Part shown: in pieces, positions 1 through 6,984 of the stretch
Position numbering within the stretch: the first letter of the stretch is position 1
Layout of the letters: each line of letters starts with the position of its first letter
Assembly (NCBI GenBank): GCA_030150795.1
Contig: JASLFF010000266.1
Coordinates: 1 to 7,064, forward strand
From: Terriglobales bacterium
GTDB lineage: Bacteria; Acidobacteriota; Terriglobia; Terriglobales; Gp1-AA117
Length of the DNA: 7,064 bases
Reading direction: 5' to 3'
Translations under genes and position numbers: made by a program
Notes under the pieces: model-generated
What the model was told of the DNA's origin: nothing
Seen by the model: the letters and a program-made list of their open reading frames with translations, nothing else
The model's database searches: none

Positions 1-588
1 ATTCACCACTTCGCCCATGATGATCAGTGCGCCATCGCGCTCCACGGCATGCATGGAAAGAATGCGGCAATTCGGGTTCTCCACATTCTGTGCACCCCAG
101 TCATCGCCCGCGCCGCGCCAGACAATGTCCCAGCGCAGATAGTTCACGGGAATCACCTGCGGAGGTACGTTCACTTCTTTTTCCGCCGGCCAAACCACCT
201 TCCATGTCCCATCGTCTTTCACAACTCTCAGGTCACGAGTTTCAAATGAAGCGCCCACGGCTGTCGCATACTTGATTTCTGTACGGACTGTGGCTTCATT
301 CTCAGACTCATGCAGCACACGCGTGTTGACGGAATCCAGCTGGGAGTACGTGCGCAGACTTCCGTTGCGGCCAGCCAGATCACGGACGAAGCCACCCTGG
401 TCAACATTGCTGGAAGGAGCGACAAAAGCATACGCGCCCTCCCAGTCATGCCCCTTGGCGTTATCAAACATGGCTTGCACTGCGCCGTCGGGGGTGGAGG
501 CGTGCGTGGTTTTGCTTCCATGCAACGTGCCTACGGCAATCAATGCCAGCGTCAGTGCTCCAAAGATAAGTGCTAATAAGCGGCCCAT
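1..588 (-). CDS. Membrane-anchored NTF2-like domain protein, C-terminus cut off by the window edge
   Basis: Partial gene read right to left. It is open without a stop for 196 codons to base 1, so the end lies outside the window. It starts at ATG 588-586, inside a TAATG overlap with the stop of the upstream membrane-protein gene, and has its own Shine-Dalgarno (CCTCC on the plus strand at 596-600, seven bases before the ATG), which suggests translational coupling. Residues 4-21 are a hydrophobic segment (signal anchor or signal peptide), so most of the protein should be outside the cytoplasm. Residues about 33-135 look like an NTF2-like/SnoaL-type cone fold: a helix region around GAVQAMFDNAKGHDWEGAY, then strands ending in DLRVVKDDGTWKVVWP, the usual closing hairpin of the fold. 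Residues 140-196 appear to start a second, unrecognised beta-rich part (RWDIVWRG; GALIIMGEVVN). NTF2-like folds have many roles, so no enzymatic function is claimed. The reading frame is confident; the fold assignment is by pattern only. Confidence 0.8.
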   Translation of the reverse strand, partial: MGRLLALIFGALTLALIAVGTLHGSKTTHASTPDGAVQAMFDNAKGHDWEGAYAFVAPSSNVDQGGFVRDLAGRNGSLRTYSQLDSVNTRVLHESENEATVRTEIKYATAVGASFETRDLRVVKDDGTWKVVWPAEKEVNVPPQVIPVNYLRWDIVWRGAGDDWGAQNVENPNCRILSMHAVERDGALIIMGEVVN

Positions 589-2402
589 TACCGTGCCTCC
601 CGGAGTACAGGTTCTTCGCTTGAAGTCAGCGGGAACTCAATTGTTTCAAGCTTGCGGCGCTTGTCTGGAAATGCCAGAACTAGCACCAAGGCAAGAATGC
701 TGCTGCCAATGGGAAGCGTTCCCCAGAGAATTCCTTCCATCTCGGTCGGCGGAGTTCCGTAGGGCGTCTTGTGCGCCGGAGGAATTCCATCTTTCACCCA
801 CAGGCTGACATTACCGCGATCGTAAACTTCTGTCTTGCGCCAGCCGGCAAAAGCGATCAGCGGCTCATAATAAGGATCGCGAACAAAGATGTATTTCAAT
901 CCATACTGGTCAGCGTGCTTCAGGACAGCGCGCAGCGACTCAATGCCGTTTGTCCCGTAGTATTTAGAGTTGGTAAGCTGCGCTGATCCATACTGCGTCA
1001 TCTCAGGCAGCAGACGCGCGGAGTTGTATTCGCCGTCCACGCTGCTGGCATTGGCGTAAATTCCCACTTCAGACATCTTGCTGCCGAAACCGAGCGTGAG
1101 ATACCGGAACTTGTCATGGCCGTCGCGGTTCAGGAATGAGACCACTTCAGCCGTGCTGAAAGGCGCATCGTGGATGGGGTGATACACCGGCCACGATACA
1201 GCCATCGCAACGCTGAACGCTCCCAACGCGCCCAGAATGAAAGCTGCTTTGCGTCCATAGCGATCGATCAAGACCACTGCGCCTAAGGCGACAATGGGCA
1301 GCGCCATCAGGTTCGCCCAGAAGCTGAAACGCTCAAACGTAAGAATGTCAAAAGGATTGTGGACATTCGCGCCGGTAACCGCGTTAACCACACCGGCAAG
1401 CATGCCAAGCAGGAGACGGGGCAGCGGTGTGGTTCCACCCAGACCGAAAATCATGGTGACCCAGAAGCCGATAAAAAGCGGACGCAGCCTGGATTCCTTA
1501 AGGCCCTTCAGGAAAATGAACGGCAATGCCAGCAACATTGCGCCCCACGGCACAATGATGTAATTCACGGCCAGCCAGCCCTGGGAGAAGAAGTTCTCGC
1601 GGCTGCCGTGTGGAATAGGCATCTGCTTGATCGGGTTCGCTTTTAACGCCAGCCAGTAAGGCAGCAGAACTACGATGATTCCAACCAGAGAGAGCCCGGC
1701 AAAAATTGCCGATCGTATGAGGACGCCCGCTGTAGTGGCGTCATTGCCTTCGCGTTTGCGGTCCATGAGCGCCGTGACCACAACAGGAATGGTGAAGATC
1801 ACGCTGGCGAACAGCAAAGTCACGTGATGAGCTGAGGCGGCGGCCATCGTCAGCGCCAGCGCCTTGCACAATGCCATCACCCTGCTTTCACGCGCCCATT
1901 CGTAGAAATATCCAAGCGCCATTAGGTAAAGCGGCGCGGCCCAGGTGGTGGAGAGCTGTCCGTCCACATAGACAAGTGATGCCAATGAGCCCAGCAGCAC
2001 ACTACCAATCGCGGCATAACTGGCGGCCCGTTCTCCTACCCATATTCGGGCATATTTATAAACGCCGAGCGGAAGCAACAGGATCGCAATCAGCTGAACA
2101 AAGATGTAGGCCAGGTTCAGGCCCATCACGTGTGAAAACAGCGCCATCCACTGCTGCTCCATGGGCGGATACGTGGTCTGGGAAAAACCTGTGAACCACT
2201 TTTCATTCCACGGATTGAACCAGTGTGTTGCGTAATGCGCCGCAAAGAATTTGTGGAAGTCCGCGTCGTACGAATCGTTGGTGATCTGCATCAGCAGCAG
2301 CGGACCGTGCACCAGCAGCGCCAGCAACAGCACCCAACTCAAGGGAACCGCCCGAGTGGGCAAAGTAACCTGCCTGCTCGGAGCGATGGATGGGGAACTC
2401 AT
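588..2402 (-). CDS. Polytopic membrane protein, 6-pyruvoyl-tetrahydropterin-synthase-related (PTPS_related) / GT-C-like
   Basis: Complete 604-residue gene. ATG at 2402-2400 is preceded by a good Shine-Dalgarno (GGAGG, CCTCC on the plus strand at 2409-2413, six bases away). About 11-13 hydrophobic segments are visible (roughly residues 20-40, 95-115, 126-146, 152-170, 177-212, 231-255, 275-298, 305-325, 362-380, 386-405), then a soluble stretch at about 410-555 and a last membrane segment at 559-578 with a basic cytoplasmic tail (KRRK). The first loop carries SYDADFHKFF (D46, D48, H50) and TYPP at 77-80. An acidic motif after the first membrane helix is typical of GT-C polyprenyl-phosphate-sugar glycosyltransferases and of membrane proteins annotated 'PTPS-related' (Pfam PTPS_related); despite that name these are not pterin enzymes. 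A role in transferring sugars across the membrane is inferred. The gene diverges from the TPR-barrel gene and overlaps the next minus-strand gene by one base. It could instead be a YfhO-like or generic GT-C protein. Confidence 0.85.
   Translation of the reverse strand: MSSPSIAPSRQVTLPTRAVPLSWVLLLALLVHGPLLLMQITNDSYDADFHKFFAAHYATHWFNPWNEKWFTGFSQTTYPPMEQQWMALFSHVMGLNLAYIFVQLIAILLLPLGVYKYARIWVGERAASYAAIGSVLLGSLASLVYVDGQLSTTWAAPLYLMALGYFYEWARESRVMALCKALALTMAAASAHHVTLLFASVIFTIPVVVTALMDRKREGNDATTAGVLIRSAIFAGLSLVGIIVVLLPYWLALKANPIKQMPIPHGSRENFFSQGWLAVNYIIVPWGAMLLALPFIFLKGLKESRLRPLFIGFWVTMIFGLGGTTPLPRLLLGMLAGVVNAVTGANVHNPFDILTFERFSFWANLMALPIVALGAVVLIDRYGRKAAFILGALGAFSVAMAVSWPVYHPIHDAPFSTAEVVSFLNRDGHDKFRYLTLGFGSKMSEVGIYANASSVDGEYNSARLLPEMTQYGSAQLTNSKYYGTNGIESLRAVLKHADQYGLKYIFVRDPYYEPLIAFAGWRKTEVYDRGNVSLWVKDGIPPAHKTPYGTPPTEMEGILWGTLPIGSSILALVLVLAFPDKRRKLETIEFPLTSSEEPVLREAR
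596..600 (-). promoter_or_regulatory. Ribosome binding site of the NTF2-like gene, inside the upstream coding region
   Basis: On the minus strand GGAGG lies within the last codons of the PTPS-related gene, seven bases before the ATG at 588-586. The ATG overlaps the upstream TAA by one base (TAATG), an arrangement usual for translationally coupled genes. It supports the start chosen for the partial gene. Confidence 0.7.
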
Positions 2403-2408
2403 GAAAAA

Positions 2409-2413
2409 CCTCC
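2409..2413 (-). promoter_or_regulatory. Ribosome binding site of the PTPS-related membrane protein gene
   Basis: On the minus strand the bases read GGAGG, followed by six bases (TTTTTC) and the ATG at 2402-2400. This is a near-ideal Shine-Dalgarno at normal spacing, and it fixes the start of the 604-residue protein. Confidence 0.8.
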
Positions 2414-2530
2414 GTGAATGCGAGTGCGATGAACGCGAAATCTCTAATCAGTAAGATGGCATTTAAAAAAGGGACGCCACTATTCAGCAGCTGTTTTGCT
2501 TCAGCAGAGACTTTGATTCCAAGAGAGGTG

Positions 2531-2545
2531 CTAGGGTTTTCCTAG
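2531..2545. repeat. Small inverted repeat (CTAGG-loop-CCTAG) in the divergent region
   Basis: CTAGG at 2531-2535 pairs with CCTAG at 2541-2545 around a five-base GTTTT loop. The stem is only five perfect pairs, with possible G-T wobble outside it, and no T-run follows on the plus strand. It is too weak to be called a terminator; a protein-binding site or chance are the alternatives. Confidence 0.3.
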
Positions 2546-2560
2546 TGGCATCCGGATTCT

Positions 2561-2580
2561 CATTTTTGGAGCATTTTTGG
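2561..2580. repeat. Short tandem direct repeat CATTTTTGG, 11-base period
   Basis: CATTTTTGG occurs at 2561-2569 and again at 2572-2580, so the copies sit one DNA helical turn apart on the same face. This resembles paired binding sites for a response regulator or an AT-rich element upstream of a promoter. Only two copies are present, so chance cannot be excluded. Confidence 0.4.
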
Positions 2581-2620
2581 GAGTTTCTGCCCGCTAGCAA
2601 TCCCTCCGCCCGAAAATCGC

Positions 2621-2635
2621 ATCTTGATTCAAGAT
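2621..2635. promoter_or_regulatory. Candidate operator: 15-bp near-perfect palindrome
   Basis: ATCTTGA, one central T, then TCAAGAT: seven perfectly matched base pairs per half-site around a single central base. The size and symmetry fit a binding site for a dimeric helix-turn-helix regulator. It lies about 116 bases before the GTG start of the TPR-barrel gene and about 220 bases from the start of the divergent gene. The regulator is unknown, and the site could also be chance in an AT-richer stretch. Confidence 0.4.
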
Positions 2636-2742
2636 AAGAACAGAGCTGCTGCCGCAGGCTAGGGCATGCCGCTTTCGCTAAATCCCTTGGTAGCGTGCGT
2701 GGAACCTGGTGGCCACGTGTTCTTTCTGCGACTCTGACAAAC

Positions 2743-2747
2743 GGTGG
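2743..2747 (+). promoter_or_regulatory. Weak ribosome binding site deciding the GTG start of the TPR-barrel gene
   Basis: GGTGG ends four bases before GTG 2752. It is an imperfect Shine-Dalgarno with short spacing, but it is the best in the area. With the signal peptide that starts right after this GTG, it argues against the upstream in-frame GTG at 2695. Confidence 0.45.
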
Positions 2748-2751
2748 TCCC

Positions 2752-5700
2752 GTGAAGAAGAATTTTTTGCGTCTCGCGCTTTCCTGCTCTCTATTTCTGG
2801 TCAATTTTGGCTGGGCGCAGACGTTTGATCTAAACAGCAAGCCGCAAGACCAGAACCAGAAATCCCAGCCCAGGCAAAATACCGGCAAGCGGCAGTCCGC
2901 AGGCCGGACCAGCAACAGTGGCGGCGGATCAACTGCATGCGGAACCACTGGAAGCGGATGGGGTGGCAGTATTGAAGCGGGCCGTTATGCGCGCGCGGCT
3001 GAAAAAGCCCTGGCTAACGGCAATCCTGCTGCAGCAATGGGATATGCCGAGCACCTTACTCAGGCCGCGCCTAGTGATGCATGCAACTGGTTCCTGCTGG
3101 GTTACACCAGCCGTCTGGCGGGAAATTCCAAGGTTTCACTCGACGCCTACCAGAAGGGTCTCTCTCGCCAGCCCAACTCCGTGGAAGGTCTCTCCGGCAT
3201 GGCGCAGACGTACATCCGCATTGGCAAAGCTGACGAAGCCAAGAAGATCCTGCTTCAGGTAATTGCCGCCAATCCCCGCCGCGCTACCGATCTTGCAATG
3301 GCCGGCGAGCTTTTCATGCAATCCGGCGATCTTCCCCGCGCTCAGAATCTTCTGGAACGCGCTGAAGGTGTTCAGCCTACGCCCCACGCTGAGTTGTTGC
3401 TGGCCATTACTTATATGAAGGAGAAGCAAACAGAAAAGGCCAAACAGCTTCTGGACAAGGCGATGAAGCGCAGCCCCAAGAACACTGAAATCTTCCGAGC
3501 TGTCGCACAGTATTATCGCGAATCCCACGATTACAAATCCGCCATTGCCATTTTGCAGAAAGCCCCGGTCAAAAATGCCGACGTAATGTCTGAGTTGGGC
3601 TACACATACGAGTTAGCCGGCATGAAGAAAGAGTCGGCGGATACATATGAGAAGGCTGCCGCTATGGCGCCGAAATCCGTCAACGTGCAGTTGGCAGCTG
3701 CGCAAGCGCAGTTGCGCGTGGGAAATCTGGATAAGACGCGCACTTACCTCTCGCGCGGAGAACAGCTTGACGCAAACTACTATCGTCTACATGCTATTCG
3801 CGGAGATCTGGCTAAGATCGAGCGCCGTGACAGTGATGCGGTGAAGGAATATCTGGCAGCCCTGGCTGCCATGCCGGAAGGCCCAGCAGAGGGCGTGCTT
3901 TATCCAACGCAATTGCGGCTCAACCTGATTGATACCTACCGCAACCTGGATGACGATGCGGCCATCAACCAGCAGCTCAACATCGCTCAACAGGAATTGA
4001 CCAAGATTCAGGTAGAAGGTCCGCAACAGGTGGAGTATCTCCGGCTTCGCGCGGCCATCAAGGCGTTAGCCAACGACGTACCCGGAGCCGAGGCGGACCT
4101 GAAGCAAGCCTTGCAGCTTGATCCAGAAAATGACAACGTAACTTTGCAGTATGGCAGCCTGCTCTGGAAGATTGGCCGCAAAGCTGAAGCGCGGCAGATG
4201 TACACCTCTCTGCTCAAGCGTGACGATAGAAACCGTTATGCTCTCGAAGCCCTGGGCTACCTGTCTCGCGATGAGGGCGATAATAAAGCCGCTGAAGGTT
4301 TCTTTGGCCGCATGGCTGCCGCCTATCCGAACGATTACGTTCCTTACATGGCGTTGGGCGATCTGTACACCGCCATGAAGGAGTATCCCAAGGCACAGTC
4401 TAGCTATGAGAAGGCCCACAAACTGGCGCCCACAAATTCACAGATTGTAGCCAGCGGATCAAACGCCGCCATTGAAGCTGGCAAAGTTGATTTGGCCGGA
4501 GAGTGGATCGCGCGCGCCACAGGCACCATGAAGAATGATCCGCGCGTGATGCGGGAAACGGAGCGCTATCTTTTCCTGAAAGGCCGCTACGCTGAATCTG
4601 CCAAGCTGGGAGAGGTGGCAATCGTAAAACTGCCGCATGATCGTGACGCAGCCGTTTACCTGGGCTATGACTATTACAACCTTGGCCGTTATGACGAAGT
4701 ATTGGCGTTGGTAAGCCGCTATGAAAGCACCATGCCCAAGGAAGCGAACTTCCCCTTGCTGGCCGGCCATGTCCACAAGCAAAACCAACTTTTACAGCAG
4801 GCAATCGACGACTTCTCCCGCGCACTCGAAAAAGATCCGAAGATGTTTGAAGCGCTGGTGAACCGTGGTTACGTTCGCAATGACATGCAGGATGCGCAGG
4901 CCGCCATCCGCGATTTTGAGCCGGCGCTCAAAATGAACCCCAACAGCGGTATTGCCCGCCTTGGTCTTGCTTTCTCTTATCTGCAACTGCATCGTTCACG
5001 CGAGGCATTGGAAGAAACAAACAAAGCTGAGAAGCTTCTTGGCTCAATTGGCGCCACGCACATGGCCCGCGCCACCGCATACCGCCAAATGCGCGTTCTG
5101 GATAAGGCCATCGCAGAATATCGCGTGGCCCTCAAGGATTCTCCAGACGACCTGAAACTTCATCTGGCATTGGCAGACGCTCTCTTTCATGCGCGGCACT
5201 ATACGCAGTCCATCAATGAGCTGGACGCTTCACTGAAGCTTTCTCCCGATGATCCACTCATCTATGCCAACATGGCTTCAGCCTATGCACAGATGGGCCG
5301 TCGCCCTGAAACGTTCAAGTACATCCAACTGGCGGAGCAGGAAGCCGTGGATCAATCCGCGATCCTGCTGGCGACCGGAGACGCGCTGTTGACTCTGGGT
5401 GACAGAGCGGCTGCGCTGGAACGGTTTACCCGCGCGCTGGATGCTCCGGACGCGAATCGCGTTGACGTACGCATTGAGTTCGCAAAACTTTTTGTCCACG
5501 AGGGCAAGTTTAATGATGCCAAGCAGGAAGTAGCGCTGGCATTTGCTGAGTCGCGCATTGGTGAAGCCTCTCCTGTTACCGCCGATAACCTGGTGGAAGC
5601 GGCTAACATTTTCCTGGCCGCCCATGACTTTGATCTGGCTGAGCGTTATTTCGCCAAAGCCAAAGATCTGGGCGCTTCTGACGACACGGTAGCCATTGGC

Positions 5701-6969
5701 CTTGCCAACACCTACATCGCGCAAGGCAATGATCGAAAGGCAGAACAGGAGTTGGCTGCTCTGGGAAGCTCGGCCGATAACGAACAGAGCTACGACTACC
5801 AGCTTGCCTGGGCAAATATCTATAACCAGCGGCATGACAATGTCCACGCCATCACCGCATTCGCACGGGCCAACCAGCTTGCGGCAGATGATCCCACGGC
5901 TGAACGCGGTTTGTTGCAGGTTTCCGGGCAAGAAGGCACGCCGTTGCCCTGGCGTCCAAGCTTGAGTATTCAAAGCGAGGTGACAACCGGCGCGATTTTT
6001 GAAGACGCTACTCTTTACGAGATGGATAACAAGCTCTTTGGCGCGCCCGTGCCTCCGCGGTCGTCGCAGGAGACCGATTTTGGCGCTACGTTCCGATACC
6101 ACACCGGCAATTTCTTCCCTATCAACGGATATGTTGGCGAGCGGAACTACCGGGGCACGATTTCAATTCCCAGCGAGACTTTGATTGTCCGCCGTAACAC
6201 CTATGACACGGTCTTCAACGTAGGCACAACGCCGGTGTTTCGCGTAGGCAGCGCCCACGTGATTCTCAATCCCGGCATTGAATTCACTATCCGGCGGGAC
6301 ACGCTATCGCCCATCCAGATGAATCAGGAACTCTTCCGCCAGTTCCTTTACATGAACACTTCCCCAATCTTCAATTGGCTGACGATACGCGGAAGCGCAA
6401 TCCATGAATCTGGGCCGTTCTCCCTGCAAAACCTGAGCTCACGCGATCTGGGCGCAAGTCTTGAATTTGAAGTGGGCCGGCCCTGGGGCAACAACGCACT
6501 TATTACCGGATATTCTGTCCGCGATCTGCTGTTCCACCCCTCTGTGCGTGAATTTTTCACCACCGATACGTGGGTAGGCATGGAACACAAGTTCGGTGAC
6601 AAGCTGGCTTTAACGGTCCTGGGAAAATACATTCGCTCCTGGCGCGTTCAGGATCTCACTTTTGCCACCGCGCAGGCGCTGATACCAGGCGCACGCATTG
6701 AATACAAGCACAATGAGCGCTGGTCATTTGATGGCTCCATGGACTTTACCCGCGGCGAGGGGTTCCATCTCTATGACAACGTTCAAAGCGGATTCCTCAT
6801 CTCCTATGTAAGGCCACTTCGCCGCAGCGTCAATGACGTGAACGGACCACTTAGCGTTGATTACCCGCTGCGTTTTTCCGTGGGCATACAGCAGCAGACA
6901 TTTTATGGCTACACCGGAACCGGAGGCACATCGTCGTTCCGTCCGGTAGTTAAACTTTCAATCTTTTAG
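2752..6969 (+). CDS. Exported giant TPR protein with C-terminal outer-membrane beta-barrel-like domain (BcsC/PelB-like architecture)
   Basis: About 1405 residues from GTG 2752 to TAG 6967-6969. I prefer this GTG because a clean signal peptide follows (KKN, a hydrophobic core from about residue 8, then GWA|Q near residue 22) and GGTGG lies just upstream. An in-frame GTG at 2695 would put 19 residues in front of the signal peptide and has no ribosome site. After a polar Q/N/K/S/G-rich linker (about 23-72) comes a solenoid of about 28 TPR-like units of 34 residues (about 74-1060), such as YMALGDLYTAMKEYPKAQ near 532 and ALVNRGYVRNDMQDAQAA near 701. An irregular insert interrupts it at about 380-425. 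From about 1064 (LPWRPSLSIQS) to the end there are no TPRs. Instead there are alternating polar/aromatic beta-strand patterns, G/N/D turns and a final VVKLSIF, the terminal-phenylalanine beta-signal recognised by the Bam machinery. Known TPR-barrel proteins of this order (BcsC, PelB, PgaA) bind and export polysaccharide; that role is inferred here. A non-glycan outer-membrane scaffold is the alternative. Confidence 0.88.
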   Translation: MKKNFLRLALSCSLFLVNFGWAQTFDLNSKPQDQNQKSQPRQNTGKRQSAGRTSNSGGGSTACGTTGSGWGGSIEAGRYARAAEKALANGNPAAAMGYAEHLTQAAPSDACNWFLLGYTSRLAGNSKVSLDAYQKGLSRQPNSVEGLSGMAQTYIRIGKADEAKKILLQVIAANPRRATDLAMAGELFMQSGDLPRAQNLLERAEGVQPTPHAELLLAITYMKEKQTEKAKQLLDKAMKRSPKNTEIFRAVAQYYRESHDYKSAIAILQKAPVKNADVMSELGYTYELAGMKKESADTYEKAAAMAPKSVNVQLAAAQAQLRVGNLDKTRTYLSRGEQLDANYYRLHAIRGDLAKIERRDSDAVKEYLAALAAMPEGPAEGVLYPTQLRLNLIDTYRNLDDDAAINQQLNIAQQELTKIQVEGPQQVEYLRLRAAIKALANDVPGAEADLKQALQLDPENDNVTLQYGSLLWKIGRKAEARQMYTSLLKRDDRNRYALEALGYLSRDEGDNKAAEGFFGRMAAAYPNDYVPYMALGDLYTAMKEYPKAQSSYEKAHKLAPTNSQIVASGSNAAIEAGKVDLAGEWIARATGTMKNDPRVMRETERYLFLKGRYAESAKLGEVAIVKLPHDRDAAVYLGYDYYNLGRYDEVLALVSRYESTMPKEANFPLLAGHVHKQNQLLQQAIDDFSRALEKDPKMFEALVNRGYVRNDMQDAQAAIRDFEPALKMNPNSGIARLGLAFSYLQLHRSREALEETNKAEKLLGSIGATHMARATAYRQMRVLDKAIAEYRVALKDSPDDLKLHLALADALFHARHYTQSINELDASLKLSPDDPLIYANMASAYAQMGRRPETFKYIQLAEQEAVDQSAILLATGDALLTLGDRAAALERFTRALDAPDANRVDVRIEFAKLFVHEGKFNDAKQEVALAFAESRIGEASPVTADNLVEAANIFLAAHDFDLAERYFAKAKDLGASDDTVAIGLANTYIAQGNDRKAEQELAALGSSADNEQSYDYQLAWANIYNQRHDNVHAITAFARANQLAADDPTAERGLLQVSGQEGTPLPWRPSLSIQSEVTTGAIFEDATLYEMDNKLFGAPVPPRSSQETDFGATFRYHTGNFFPINGYVGERNYRGTISIPSETLIVRRNTYDTVFNVGTTPVFRVGSAHVILNPGIEFTIRRDTLSPIQMNQELFRQFLYMNTSPIFNWLTIRGSAIHESGPFSLQNLSSRDLGASLEFEVGRPWGNNALITGYSVRDLLFHPSVREFFTTDTWVGMEHKFGDKLALTVLGKYIRSWRVQDLTFATAQALIPGARIEYKHNERWSFDGSMDFTRGEGFHLYDNVQSGFLISYVRPLRRSVNDVNGPLSVDYPLRFSVGIQQQTFYGYTGTGGTSSFRPVVKLSIF

Positions 6970-6984
6970 GTTCTCAGGGCCCAA

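Larger units (their letters stand above)
2403..2751. other. Divergent intergenic region between the two gene groups
   Basis: About 350 bases without a supported gene, between the divergently read membrane-protein and TPR-barrel genes, so it should hold promoters for both directions. I see a 15-bp near-perfect palindrome (2621-2635), a 9-base direct repeat at 11-base spacing (2561-2580), a CTAGG/CCTAG hairpin (2531-2545), an 8-base direct repeat TTCAGCAG (2483-2490 and 2500-2507), and short palindromes ATCCGGAT (2550-2557), GGCATGCC (2663-2670) and GTGGCCAC (2709-2716). I could not find a convincing -35/-10 pair or a sigma-54 element in either direction. An open frame crossing part of it on the minus strand shows no family features and mostly lies antisense to the TPR gene. 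Confidence 0.6.

Noticed and set aside
272..808. Plus-strand open frame of 178 codons opposite the two minus-strand genes
   Set aside because: It spans the junction of two well-supported minus-strand genes with good ribosome sites, and its translation has no family-like features.
2547..2563. Sigma-54-like element (TGGCA followed by TTCTC) on the plus strand
   Set aside because: The -12 part lacks the essential GC (TTCTC instead of TTGCW), so the match is too weak.
2695..2751. Upstream in-frame GTG at 2695 as start of the TPR-barrel gene
   Set aside because: It would add 19 residues before an otherwise standard signal peptide and has no Shine-Dalgarno. GTG 2752 places the KKN n-region at the very N-terminus.
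2752..2820. Possible lipoprotein signal around the cysteine at residue 12 (LALSC)
   Set aside because: The cysteine lies in the middle of the hydrophobic core and lacks the small residue usual at -2 of a lipobox. A type I cleavage after GWA fits better, and an outer-membrane barrel protein is not expected to need lipidation.
2484..2948. Minus-strand open frame of 154 codons crossing the intergenic region
   Set aside because: Its first two-thirds are antisense to the signal peptide and linker of the TPR-barrel gene. It has no recognisable domain, and its composition (runs of P, W, C, R) is not protein-like.
5278..6102. Long minus-strand open frame (274 codons) opposite the end of the TPR section and the start of the barrel domain
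   Set aside because: It lies wholly antisense to a gene with clear TPR repeats, shows no domain features, and has the basic, low-complexity composition of a shadow frame.
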